Virus record (IMG/VR): IMGVR_UViG_3300032285_005265 | Coordinates: 1-33,106 of that record | DNA: 33,106 nt | Source: a virus | Direction: 5' to 3' (one strand) | Shown here: one piece after another, positions 13,284 through 20,907 of the stretch | How the letters are laid out: each line of letters starts with the position of its first letter | Numbering within the stretch: position 1 is the first letter of the stretch | Notes under the pieces: model-generated | The model's database searches: none | Seen by the model: only the letters and a program-made list of their open reading frames with translations | Told to the model about the DNA's origin: nothing | Translations under genes and position numbers: made by a program

Positions 13284-16200
13284 CTAAACAGTGCCGCCGT
13301 CTAAAGTCACCTGAGAGATGTAAGCACCGCGAACGTGAATCACATCACCGGCTACGAGTTGTTCTTGACCCGAAACCACTAATGATCCAATGAACGTCAC
13401 GCGAGTGACACCACCGATGACTGCCAGCGTGTAATCATCACCTTCATAAAGAGCAAGGCGATCGACATGGAGCTGAAGGGAATCAGATCCATAAGCGTGA
13501 GCGAGATCAATATAACCATTGGAAATATCGGTCGCACTCAACTCAACACGCTGTTGAGCGAAGTTGTAATAAGCAGCTTCCAGTGCCGTGACGCGGGCAT
13601 CCAATGCTGCTTCCACACCCTGAGCTCGTGAGGTCTCCGTGGTGATATCTCCGAGGAGGACCCCTTCTGCTGCCATGGCTCGTGAAGTTTCAACCACCAG
13701 CGCACTGGAGATAGAAGCTTCTTGAGCTTGAGCGCGGCTCACTTCTGCTGCAAGAGCGGAAGCAATGCTGCCTTCAGCGGCCAGAGCTCGTGAGGTCTCT
13801 GCATCCGTGTAAGCCTGATCAGCAGCCTGTACGGAGGCTTCAGCAGCAAGAGCTCGTGAGGTCTCAACTGCGAGAGCGGAAGCAATACTGCCTTCAGCGG
13901 CCAGAGCTCGTGAGGTCTCTGCATCGGTGTAAGCTTGTGCTGCACCGGCAACCGAGAGCTCAGCGGCTTGTGCGCGGCTGACTTCTGAGAGCAAGTCCGA
14001 TTGAAGCTGAGATTCAACTCCCATCGCTCGTGAGGTCTCTGCATCCGTGTAAGCTTGCGCTGCACCGGAAAGCGAGAGCTCAGCGGCTTGTGCGCGACTG
14101 ACTTCTGAGAGCAAGTCCGATTGAAGCTGAGATTCAACTCCCATCGCTCGTGAAGCCTCTGCACTGATTGCAGCTTGAGCAGCGTTGCCAACCGAGAGTT
14201 CTGCGGCTTGAGCGCGACTGACTTCTGAGAGCAAGTCTGATTGAAGCTGAGATTCAACTCCCATCGCTCGTGAGGTCTCTGCATCCGTGTAAGCTTGCGC
14301 TGCACCGGAAATCGAGAGCTCAGCGGCTTGTGCGCGACTGACTTCTACTGCGAGAGATGAACCCAGGCTCGCTTCAGCGGCAAGAGCTCGTGAAGTCTCT
14401 GCATCGGTATAAGCCTGATCAGCAGCCTGTACGGAGGCTTCAGCAGCTTGTGCGCGACTGACTTCTGCTGCTAATGAAGCCGAGAGGCTTCCTTCAGAAG
14501 CCATCGCACGACTGATCTCGCTGGCTAAGCCTGATTCAGCGGAAGACATCCGGCCCAAGAACGCAGGGTCCAAATCAATCACGAAGCCTGTATCAACAGA
14601 GCCTGTGACTAAGATGTCGTTTGCGGTTCCTGAAACGGATGAATCCACATGAGCGATCACATCCCACTGACCCAAGGTGTTAAATACCAAGCCGTCACTG
14701 GTGTTAGCCTGGAAAGGAGTTCCAGATGGACCTGCAATGAACCAACCACTGGTGATGACCTTGTAGTAATCCCCAATGTTTGGAGAAAATACGGACAAAT
14801 CAAAAGGAGCGACTTCAGTGCCGCCTGCGACCGTAGCCTTATAGTTAAAGACATGTCCCAAGGCTGCAATCTGGGTGGTCAAAGAAGCAGCGAGGCTTGC
14901 TTCGGCTGCAGATGCGCGACTCACTTCTGCAAGCAAATCCCCTGCAATCAACCCCTCAGCGGCAAGAGCTCTTGAAGTCTCTGCATCGGTGTAAGCCTGA
15001 GCTGCACCGGCAATTGAGAGTTCTTGAGCTTGTGCGCGACTGACTTCTGCTGCAAGAGCGGAAGCAATGCTACCTTCAGCAGCAAGAGCTCGTGAAGTCT
15101 CAGCATCGGTGTACGCTTGTGCTGCACCAGCTAAGGACAATTCAGCGGCCTGAGCTCTTGAAGCCTCAAGCGAAATGGAGTTGCTGAGTGAAAGCTCGGA
15201 TGCTTGAGCTCGGGATGCCTCAGCATTCACTGCAGCTTGAGCAGCGTTAGCAACAGAAAGTTCTGCTGCTTGAGCGCGGCTGGCTTCGCTTGCAATGGAG
15301 TTGCTGAGTGAAAGCTCAGAAGCCTGAGCTCGGGATGCCTCAGCATTCACTGCAGCTTGAGCAGCGTTAGCAACAGAAAGTTCTGCTGACTGAGCGCGTG
15401 AAGTCTCAACAGCGAGAGCATCGCTTAAAGAGACTTCAGCAGCAAGAGCTCGTGAGGTCTCAACTGCGAGAGCACCAGCAAGGGATTGTTCAGCTCCTTG
15501 AGCGCGGTTTGATTCTGAGAGGAGATCTGCAGCAATGGAGCTCTCTGAAGCCATGGCACGCGATTGCTCAGCGGCGATTGCATCAGAAAGGGATTGCTCA
15601 GAAGCCAGAGCTCGTGAAGTCTCACTTGCTAAAGATGAAGCAAGGCTTGCTTCAGCAGCTTCAGCTCTTGAGATCTCGCTGTCCAAACCGGATTCAACGG
15701 TAGACATCCGGCCTAAGAATGCAGGATCCAAATCAATCACAAATCCCGTATCAACAGAGCCTGTGACTAAAATGTCGTTTGCAGTTCCTGCAACGACTGT
15801 ATCCACATGCGCGATGACATCCCATCCGCCTACGGTGTTCTTAACGATCCCATCAGCCAGTTGAACGAAGAAAGGCTGACCTGAACCGACTTTAAAATAA
15901 CCAGCGTTCGTGCCTACTTTGTAATAATTCCCAGCAGTGGCAGTTGGAGCGAATACGCTCAAATCAACGGCAGAAGCAGCATCGACACCAGGAACTGCTT
16001 CACCGATGTAGGAGAACACAGAGCCTAAGTTAGAGATCTGGCTTCCAATCGCAGCAGCCAAGCTTGCTTCTGAGGCCATGGCGCGTGATTGCTCAGCGGC
16101 AATCGCATCGCTTAAACTGCCTTCAGCCGCAACAGCTCGTGATGCCTCTGAGGAGAGCTGACCCAAATTCACAGCGTCAGTTGCAGCAACACCGTTGCCT

Positions 16201-16382
16201 ACATGGGTGACAACGTTTCCTAAGAAATCAACCTGATTACTGCCGTTGACTTCTAAGATATCAACTTGAGTGATCCCATCGGATTGAAGAGCACGCAAAG
16301 CCTCTGCATTTTGAAGCAGGACTTTACTGCCATCGACCTGATCGGGTCCTATAAATTTTTTCTTGATCCTAAAATCCGACAT
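13284..16382 (-). CDS. Long tail fibre with coiled-coil repeats and YadA-like neck
   Basis: This 1032-residue protein starts MSDFRIKKKFIGPDQVDGSK. A segment THVGNGVAATDAVNLGQL near residue 60-77 resembles the neck (DAVNxxQL) of trimeric adhesins. Two long arrays of helical repeats follow, each unit of 18 or 22 residues built around SRAxAAE and AYTDAETSRA. About 31 SRA motifs occur in all. Each array is preceded by a similar globular domain (FSYIGEAVPGVD, then GWDVIAHVDTVVAGTANDIL; and FNYKATVAGGTEV, then QWDVIAHVDSSVSGTANDIL). The C-terminus (VELSATDISNGYIDLA onward) is a beta domain shared with two other fibre proteins here. It is probably a trimeric host-binding fibre. Confidence 0.8.
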   Translation of the reverse strand: MSDFRIKKKFIGPDQVDGSKVLLQNAEALRALQSDGITQVDILEVNGSNQVDFLGNVVTHVGNGVAATDAVNLGQLSSEASRAVAAEGSLSDAIAAEQSRAMASEASLAAAIGSQISNLGSVFSYIGEAVPGVDAASAVDLSVFAPTATAGNYYKVGTNAGYFKVGSGQPFFVQLADGIVKNTVGGWDVIAHVDTVVAGTANDILVTGSVDTGFVIDLDPAFLGRMSTVESGLDSEISRAEAAEASLASSLASETSRALASEQSLSDAIAAEQSRAMASESSIAADLLSESNRAQGAEQSLAGALAVETSRALAAEVSLSDALAVETSRAQSAELSVANAAQAAVNAEASRAQASELSLSNSIASEASRAQAAELSVANAAQAAVNAEASRAQASELSLSNSISLEASRAQAAELSLAGAAQAYTDAETSRALAAEGSIASALAAEVSRAQAQELSIAGAAQAYTDAETSRALAAEGLIAGDLLAEVSRASAAEASLAASLTTQIAALGHVFNYKATVAGGTEVAPFDLSVFSPNIGDYYKVITSGWFIAGPSGTPFQANTSDGLVFNTLGQWDVIAHVDSSVSGTANDILVTGSVDTGFVIDLDPAFLGRMSSAESGLASEISRAMASEGSLSASLAAEVSRAQAAEASVQAADQAYTDAETSRALAAEASLGSSLAVEVSRAQAAELSISGAAQAYTDAETSRAMGVESQLQSDLLSEVSRAQAAELSVGNAAQAAISAEASRAMGVESQLQSDLLSEVSRAQAAELSLSGAAQAYTDAETSRAMGVESQLQSDLLSEVSRAQAAELSVAGAAQAYTDAETSRALAAEGSIASALAVETSRALAAEASVQAADQAYTDAETSRALAAEGSIASALAAEVSRAQAQEASISSALVVETSRAMAAEGVLLGDITTETSRAQGVEAALDARVTALEAAYYNFAQQRVELSATDISNGYIDLAHAYGSDSLQLHVDRLALYEGDDYTLAVIGGVTRVTFIGSLVVSGQEQLVAGDVIHVRGAYISQVTLDGGTV
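13730..14490 (-). repeat. Tandem 120-bp repeats, fibre stalk array 2
   Basis: Near-identical 120-bp units (40 codons: one 18-residue plus one 22-residue helical step) repeat across this stretch. For example, 13981-14040, 14101-14160 and 14221-14280 are almost the same. The units encode the helical stalk. Such DNA repeats are open to unequal recombination that would change stalk length. Confidence 0.85.
14900..15660 (-). repeat. Tandem helical-stalk repeats, fibre array 1
   Basis: A second run of SRAxAAE-type units has similar 60- and 120-bp periods but is more diverged than 13730-14490. It separates the first globular domain (about 15690-16020) from the second (about 14530-14860). Some adjacent units, such as 15181-15240 and 15301-15360, are almost identical. 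Confidence 0.7.
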
Positions 16383-16430
16383 GATTTCTTACCCCTTGTC
16401 TGTAATTCCTTAACCATTAAGGAAAGTTGA

Positions 16431-16442
16431 TAAACGCGTTTA
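16431..16442. promoter_or_regulatory. 12-bp palindrome in leader of the long-fibre gene
   Basis: TAAACGCGTTTA is a perfect 12-bp palindrome about 50 nt upstream of the fibre ATG. Several related AAACG and CGGTAAAAACCG pieces surround it, between 16431 and 16540. It may be a regulator site or the start of a structured leader. Confidence 0.4.
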
Positions 16443-16509
16443 CGAACCCGAAAAGTTTAGCCACACGTCTGCAAACGTCGGTAAAAACCGATAAATAATT
16501 AACAAACAG

Positions 16510-16538
16510 TGTATAAACGGGGATTAAACGGTTAAAAA
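16510..16538 (-). promoter_or_regulatory. Promoter candidate for the long-fibre gene
   Basis: On the minus strand TTTTTA (16538-16533), a 17-nt spacer and TATACA (16515-16510) form a plausible sigma70-type promoter in the 190-nt gap before the fibre gene. The fibre gene then has an AAGGGG ribosome site at the ATG. The -35 is weak. Confidence 0.35.
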
Positions 16539-16573
16539 CGTGGGGCTCTTACTCAACAAAAAACATAACTTGC

Positions 16574-16996
16574 CTAAGAAACGTAAAAGATTCTTATATT
16601 GTCAGTTGGATCTAAAACATTGTCAAGACCCAGTCCAGACCAATTTAACTGGTTTCCGATCACCACATAATCTTGACCATAAACTGCGGGTCCACCTCCT
16701 GAAAGAACATCGACTAACACGGAGGATGGGTCTGCTGGAGTTCCAGGTAACAAAATGTATTTGTTTGCGATATCCGTACTGCTTAAGGATTGAAGCTGGG
16801 AGTATCCCTTTTGAATACAGGAATCCCAGTCCGTGGGGTTGGGTCCAATTTTAATGAACTGAGCTCCACTCGTGTTATTTGAGTTTAGCATCGCAAGCGA
16901 TCCTAAAGGAGCATCCACCCCTGAAACCCTTGGGTCTGCATCCACCTCAAGGACTGATTTATTATTAACCGTGATTAAACCTAAAATATTAGCCAA
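16574..16996 (-). CDS. Fibre adaptor protein with shared fibre-tip domain
   Basis: A TTG at 16996 with an upstream GAGG gives 140 residues starting MANILGLITVNNKSVLEVDA. This N-terminus and GSLAMLNSNNTSGAQFIKIG followed by TDW are common in phage tail proteins that connect to a fibre. The second half (LQSLSSTDIANKYILLPG, VYGQDYVVIG, DNIRIFYVS) matches the C-terminal domain of the 1032-aa fibre (LSATDISNGYIDL ... YEGDDYTLAVIG). A longer frame begins with TTG at 17011. It follows the J-domain gene after 34 nt, so they are likely cotranscribed. Confidence 0.6.
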   Translation of the reverse strand: MANILGLITVNNKSVLEVDADPRVSGVDAPLGSLAMLNSNNTSGAQFIKIGPNPTDWDSCIQKGYSQLQSLSSTDIANKYILLPGTPADPSSVLVDVLSGGGPAVYGQDYVVIGNQLNWSGLGLDNVLDPTDNIRIFYVS

Positions 16997-17030
16997 GATC
17001 TTATTCCTCAACTTTTAATCATTTGTTCGC

Positions 17031-17834
17031 TCATTTACGCATTTGATTAAACAAATTGTCAAGAGATTCGTCTATCTTCGTTTGTTGATCTTCTCTCTCA
17101 CTCCAATCAATCTGCAAATCTTTCAAGCTTCTTTTTTGCCTCAAATCATCCCCGGAAGGAAAGATCGGAGTGATCGAAACTAGATGGTTTCCCTCTTTTA
17201 AAACCCCAGCATTTTTAATGACCAACCTATCGCCGGGCTGAGAACCCGGTGGGATTCTCACGGTCTTTAACCCCCACATCGTGAGCACTTCGATTTTCCC
17301 ACCCCTGAGCATCATCTCAAGCGGCACTCCCTCCTCCGAGAAAACATCCTTAGCCTCCACTCGGTACTTCGGGTGACGAGCCGGTAAAACTTGCACATGA
17401 CATTGCCCAAGCTGGTTCCCACACTTTAGCCCTAAGCCTGGAAAAATCCGCTCAAACCCCCCCGTTGAACCCGCAGGAATATCCACACGAATGCACACAC
17501 TTTCCACTTCCTTCACGGGAAGAATCTCAAGCGTCTTTTCATGCAATTCCACTCGGTTGTAATTCAAAAAAACCGAATGACCAAAAAATGCTTTCTCAAA
17601 ACCGACTGCAATTCTCAGTTTAAAGAGAAGGATTTCAGAGAGGTCCTGTTTTTTAAATTCATTCTGATACCCAAGATCCGTGAGCATCTTATAAGCGTGC
17701 ATGATTTGCTTAAAAACTTCAGGATCTCCCCCCTGATCGGGGTGATGCTCTAAGCATTTCTTTCTCCACGCAAGCTTCAACTCCTCAGGCGTCGTCCTCT
17801 CGTTCACCCCTAAGATGGTGAAAAAAGGATTCAC
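17031..17834 (-). CDS. J-domain co-chaperone without zinc finger (CbpA/DnaJ-B type)
   Basis: This 267-residue protein begins with a J-domain: FTILGV at residues 5-10, LAWRKKCLEH at 21-30, the HPD motif at 31-33, and GGD after it. No Cys-rich zinc-finger repeats follow. The C-terminal part (VRVDIPAGSTGGFERIFPG, AKDVFSEEGVPLEMMLRGGK and RIPPGSQPGDRLVIKNAGV) matches the two substrate-binding CTDs of DnaJ and CbpA. The HPD should stimulate a host DnaK, and the CTDs bind a client. The GTG start overlaps the preceding glycosyltransferase stop by 4 nt. Next to a 1032-aa repetitive fibre, it may be a dedicated fibre-folding factor. Confidence 0.85.
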   Translation of the reverse strand: MNPFFTILGVNERTTPEELKLAWRKKCLEHHPDQGGDPEVFKQIMHAYKMLTDLGYQNEFKKQDLSEILLFKLRIAVGFEKAFFGHSVFLNYNRVELHEKTLEILPVKEVESVCIRVDIPAGSTGGFERIFPGLGLKCGNQLGQCHVQVLPARHPKYRVEAKDVFSEEGVPLEMMLRGGKIEVLTMWGLKTVRIPPGSQPGDRLVIKNAGVLKEGNHLVSITPIFPSGDDLRQKRSLKDLQIDWSEREDQQTKIDESLDNLFNQMRK

Positions 17835-18799
17835 ACCCGTCCTACAATTCGTTTGAAAGCGTTGATGAATTTCTCAGCCCTCATCTCCTTCGTACAGGGA
17901 GGAGATTGCTCAGAACGCGGACAGTTTTGAAAATTCCAAAAATCTAAATTCCAATCACTCTGGCAGAATCGGCAGCCCACCTCAGGCTCCACAGCCAAGG
18001 TAATGCAATTGGGCCTGGAGGGAAACCTAAGATCAGGCGATACGTTCGTAAACCCACAAATCACCGGAGCCTTCGTCGTTAGAGCCAAGTGAAGAGGCCC
18101 TGAATCTAGTCCCATCACACATCGCGATTGACCCATGATGGTTGCTAACTCCGAGAAGCTCGTTTGATTGATTAAATCAACCCCAAACCCAGGGTAGCTA
18201 AACTCAGTCTTAGCTAAGGCAGTCTTCCAGTTCGCCATCGCTCCTGTTCGCCCAACATAAACCGGGGTGAAGCCTAAATCGTGAATGCCCTGTGCGGTTT
18301 TTAAAATCTCCTCACCCGGCCACATCCTCGTGTGATCCCGGTAAGTCACGACCATCACCACGGCGCGATTAAAATCAATTCCAAAATGATCGACCGGCAC
18401 CCGAGGTAACTCCACATACGGCACCTTCTCAATCGGCACCGTTCGAGCTAGTAAACCCACTGAGGCGTAATGAATCAGGTGAAAGCGTGAAGGAGTTAAG
18501 ATCGAGACGTTTTTAGCCTGGGGTCTTTCCATGTTGAATTTTCGAACGGCATACCCCGCGAGATTTAATCCCTCCTCAAGCGTCACGAAATGAGAGCTGG
18601 GCACCTGGGGGAATAACTCCCGAAACTCTCCCATGAGCGCCACTCGGTAATCCTGATTCCTGGGCTCATGAAAGGTTCGAATCGCATAGTGAATGACCGA
18701 TGAGGCAGCGATCAAATCGCCCACCGCACCGGAGTTAAGGTAGTAGCAAATCTTGTCAGAAAACGGTCTCAGTTGGTCCACGCTGAAACAAGTGACCAT
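17831..18799 (-). CDS. GT9 heptosyltransferase-like glycosyltransferase
   Basis: This 322-residue GT9-type enzyme has GAVGD at residues 24-28 and the conserved MGLDSGPLHLA (Asp232, Gly234, Pro235, His237). These are the acceptor-side and nucleotide-sugar-binding motifs of ADP-heptose:LPS heptosyltransferases. Length and domain order match the family. Four Cys near the C-terminus (CRFCQ, CPRSEQ, PPCTKE) are less usual. Candidate roles are modification of host LPS to block other phages or glycosylation of fibres. The overlap with the J-domain gene means they are made together. A TnpB/TnpA element sits just upstream and separates it from the baseplate operon. Confidence 0.8.
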   Translation of the reverse strand: MVTCFSVDQLRPFSDKICYYLNSGAVGDLIAASSVIHYAIRTFHEPRNQDYRVALMGEFRELFPQVPSSHFVTLEEGLNLAGYAVRKFNMERPQAKNVSILTPSRFHLIHYASVGLLARTVPIEKVPYVELPRVPVDHFGIDFNRAVVMVVTYRDHTRMWPGEEILKTAQGIHDLGFTPVYVGRTGAMANWKTALAKTEFSYPGFGVDLINQTSFSELATIMGQSRCVMGLDSGPLHLALTTKAPVICGFTNVSPDLRFPSRPNCITLAVEPEVGCRFCQSDWNLDFWNFQNCPRSEQSPPCTKEMRAEKFINAFKRIVGRV

Positions 18800-18911
18800 G
18801 AAATCGTGCTGATCGCAATCCTCTTACGGTCTGGATTTGATTTTTTTATTCCAAGCCTGGGTTCGGATTAGTAGTTTAACCGAGGCCAAAATCAAAAATC
18901 TTAAGCCCGAT

Positions 18912-18950
18912 CTAACCTATCTTACGCTTCGACTTTGCTTCAGCCTTATC
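18912..18950 (-). pseudogene. Orphaned 3' end of the gene interrupted by the IS element
   Basis: Joined directly to the frame that stops being virion-like at 20643, this stretch continues the same reading frame as KAEAKSKRKIG and a TAG stop (18912-18914). The original product was therefore about 99 residues and ended in a basic tail. The fragment now lies beyond the element and has no start of its own. See the interrupted gene at 20605-20907. Confidence 0.75.
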
Positions 18951-19003
18951 AAATACGCCGTAAAACTCGCCCGTTCAGGGGCGATATATAAGGCGTCCGC
19001 ACG

Positions 19004-19477
19004 TCAGTGCGGCGTTTGCTGCTGTTCGATGTATTGTTTAATGATCTCTAGGGGAGCGCCCCCACAAGAGCCTGCGAAATAGCTCCCACTCCAGAGAGAA
19101 TTCATCCAGATGTATTTGTGCAAGGTCTGGAATTGCTGCTTTCGGATGTGTCGGGAAGATACTCCTTTGAGACTATTAACCAGGCTTGAGACGGATACCT
19201 TTGGAGGGTAGTTGATGAGGAGGTGGACATGATCTCCTTCTCCGTTGAACCCTTTCAATTCTGACTCAAAGTCGGTGCAAACATCTCGAAATATTGTTTT
19301 CATAAAGCTCAGAATCTCTTTAGTGAAGAGTTTCTTTCGGTATTTCGCGACAAATACCAAATGCACGTGTATCATAAAAACACAGTGCCTGCCGTGCCTA
19401 ATTCCAGGTGTAGTGCGCTTTTTAACGGCCTCTGGGCTATTTCTTGGGCTTTTGATTTTTTTCATTGACTCATGCAT
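19004..19477 (-). CDS. tnpA: IS200-type HUH transposase
   Basis: This 157-residue Y1 HUH transposase has GDHVHLL with His83 and His85 for the metal, an upstream HVHLVF strand, and catalytic Tyr149 in IIKQYIEQQ. It works as a dimer that cuts and joins single-stranded ends at the left and right hairpins. All key residues are present, so it looks intact. The ATG at 19477 shares a palindromic ATGCAT with the tnpB start. An internal start at codon 5 (MKKIKS) is possible. Its stop lies in the second left-end hairpin. Confidence 0.9.
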   Translation of the reverse strand: MHESMKKIKSPRNSPEAVKKRTTPGIRHGRHCVFMIHVHLVFVAKYRKKLFTKEILSFMKTIFRDVCTDFESELKGFNGEGDHVHLLINYPPKVSVSSLVNSLKGVSSRHIRKQQFQTLHKYIWMNSLWSGSYFAGSCGGAPLEIIKQYIEQQQTPH

Positions 19478-20608
19478 AAACCAATGAAAGCATTCATTGC
19501 AATGGTTGCTGAGAAACCCAAACGAAAAATGGCTAAGAAAAGGCCAAAAGACCCGAACGTAGCGGTCACTACGCTAAGATACCGGCTCAAAGACAGTTCG
19601 AAGATGGGCCGATTAGATCGGCTTGCACGGTCCGTGAATTTTGTTTGGAACTATTGCAATGAAACCTCTTTCAATGCGATCCGAAATCACAGTAAATGGC
19701 TATCAGCAATTGATCTGAAAAATCTCACCTCTGGTTCAGCCAAAGAACTCGGGATCAGTAGTGTCACGGTTCAGGCAATCTGTGAAGAATACGCAATCAG
19801 GCGAATTCAGTTCAAAAAAAGAAAACTCCGCTGGAGAGGCTCCTCTGGCTCTAAGAAATCCTTAGGCTGGATACCCTTCAAGGCAAACTCAATCCAAGTG
19901 AAAGGTGACCGAGTCACCTACCTGGGCCATGAGTTCAGAATCTGGCTTTCAAGGCCGATTGAAGGGCGGATTCTCACGGGCTCATTCTCTCAAGACGCAC
20001 AGGGACATTGGTATATTAATCTTGCCTGCGAGGTCACAAAGTTAGAGCACAGGCACCAGGTCGAGGAAGTCGGAATCGATGTAGGGCTCAAAACTTCGGC
20101 AGTCCTCAGTGACGGGACGGTCATTGAGAATCAATCCCAATATAAGAAGCTTGAAGAGCGGCTGGGGAAGGCTCAAAGAGCCAAGAAAAAGAAACAAGTG
20201 AAGAAAATCCACGCCAAGATCAAGAACAAGCGCAGAGATTTTCTTCATAAAGAAACCACTAAGATTGCCAGGAAATACCATACGGTATTCGTGGGTGATG
20301 TCAGTGGGAAGTTTGTACAATCCGGGAACGGAAAAAGTTCAACAGACGCTTCAATCGGAGTCATCCGAGATCTTCTGAAATATAAAGCCATGAGGCACTC
20401 AGGAAATTGCTTTGAAGTGAATGAGAATTCCTCCACCGTCACTTGCTCTGCCTGTCACAAAAAGACAGGTCCGAGTGGACTCAGTGGCCTTGGAGTAAGA
20501 GAATGGGTTTGCAGCGAGTGTCACGCTCAGCACGACCGCGACATCAACGCAGCAAAGAATATTCTCCGATTCGGACGTGAATCGCTAAGAGCGACGAAAG
20601 TCGCTTAA
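19472..20608 (+). CDS. tnpB: TnpB RNA-guided endonuclease-like protein
   Basis: This 378-residue IS605-type TnpB has a basic N-terminus, RuvC-I Asp203 in GIDVGLKTSAV, a zinc finger with CSAC (325-328) and CSEC (347-350), and RuvC-III Asp357 in HDRDINAAKNILR. The usual RuvC-II glutamate before the ED/DL pair is Gly275 in VFVGDVSG. Another Glu close by, such as Glu315 or Glu318 in the segment leading to the zinc finger, may serve instead, as in TnpB/IS1341 groups that carry this GDV pattern. It is guided by an omega RNA from the right end. No Shine-Dalgarno is evident. Confidence 0.85.
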   Translation: MHKPMKAFIAMVAEKPKRKMAKKRPKDPNVAVTTLRYRLKDSSKMGRLDRLARSVNFVWNYCNETSFNAIRNHSKWLSAIDLKNLTSGSAKELGISSVTVQAICEEYAIRRIQFKKRKLRWRGSSGSKKSLGWIPFKANSIQVKGDRVTYLGHEFRIWLSRPIEGRILTGSFSQDAQGHWYINLACEVTKLEHRHQVEEVGIDVGLKTSAVLSDGTVIENQSQYKKLEERLGKAQRAKKKKQVKKIHAKIKNKRRDFLHKETTKIARKYHTVFVGDVSGKFVQSGNGKSSTDASIGVIRDLLKYKAMRHSGNCFEVNENSSTVTCSACHKKTGPSGLSGLGVREWVCSECHAQHDRDINAAKNILRFGRESLRATKVA

Positions 20609-20645
20609 GGGAATCCCCGTCCCTTTAGGGCGGGGAGGACGTCAA
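20480..20645 (+). ncRNA. Predicted omega RNA (reRNA) region at the IS right end
   Basis: In IS200/IS605 elements the right end and the 3' end of tnpB are the source of the guide RNA scaffold. Here the hairpin at 20614-20634 lies just after the tnpB stop and the right boundary is near 20645. The guide would be the first bases of the flank, from about 20646 on (CACCGCGATGCGCC). The 5' end of the RNA is a guess. Confidence 0.4.
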
Positions 20646-20907
20646 CACCGCGATGCGCCAGCATTCCTGTGGCTTCATCAAGTTTGTACTGTGCACGAAG
20701 ATCAATTACAAATCGATTAGCCCATTCTCTTCGACTAGCTTCTTTAGGTGCAAAAATCTCGAACCATCGTGCATAGATGCCAACAAAATTTTGCCTGGTA
20801 ATTGTTATTGACCGAGTGGGATTTTTCCCTGAACCGTATGAATGATGTGCTGAATCATGAATCGCATTTTGCAATGCTGATCTTAATTTTTTTGACGTGT
20901 CAAGCAT
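20605..20907 (-). CDS. Small virion-type gene with 3' end replaced by the IS element
   Basis: Residues 1-88 (MLDTSKKLRSALQNAIHDSA ... GMLAHRGVD) are phage sequence. The last 11 residues (VLPALKGRGFP) are read from the IS right end on the minus strand, with stop at 20605. The original tail was KAEAKSKRKIG, found in frame beyond the left end at 18912-18950. The protein is helical (REWANRFVIDLRAQYKLDE) and unrecognised. It overlaps the 123-aa gene by 8 nt. The replaced tail is nearly the same length, so the product may still fold and be partly functional. Confidence 0.7.
   Translation of the reverse strand: MLDTSKKLRSALQNAIHDSAHHSYGSGKNPTRSITITRQNFVGIYARWFEIFAPKEASRREWANRFVIDLRAQYKLDEATGMLAHRGVDVLPALKGRGFP

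Larger units (their letters stand above)
18953..20645. mobile_element. Complete IS200/IS605-type element with divergent tnpA and tnpB
   Basis: About 1.69 kb. The left end has two hairpins: TCGCCC/GGGCGA at 18967-18984 and CCGCAC/GTGCGG at 18997-19012. The right end has the hairpin CCCCGTCCCTTTAGGGCGGGG at 20614-20634, then GAGGACGTCAA. The GTCAA end is typical of this family. tnpA and tnpB start from overlapping divergent ATGs. The exact cut is uncertain by a few bases because TCAA occurs at both junctions (18949-18952 and 20642-20645). There is no target duplication, as expected for single-strand transposition. Insertion cut the 3' end of a virion gene. Confidence 0.9.

Noticed and set aside
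13730-15660. Regular repeats that might suggest a CRISPR array
   Set aside because: The repeats are 60-120 bp, have no unique spacers and lie in a long coding frame with clear protein periodicity.
13739-15703. Several long open frames on both strands within the fibre repeats
   Set aside because: They come from the 120-bp repeats read in other frames. Their translations are low-complexity and repeat in step with the fibre gene, without ribosome sites.
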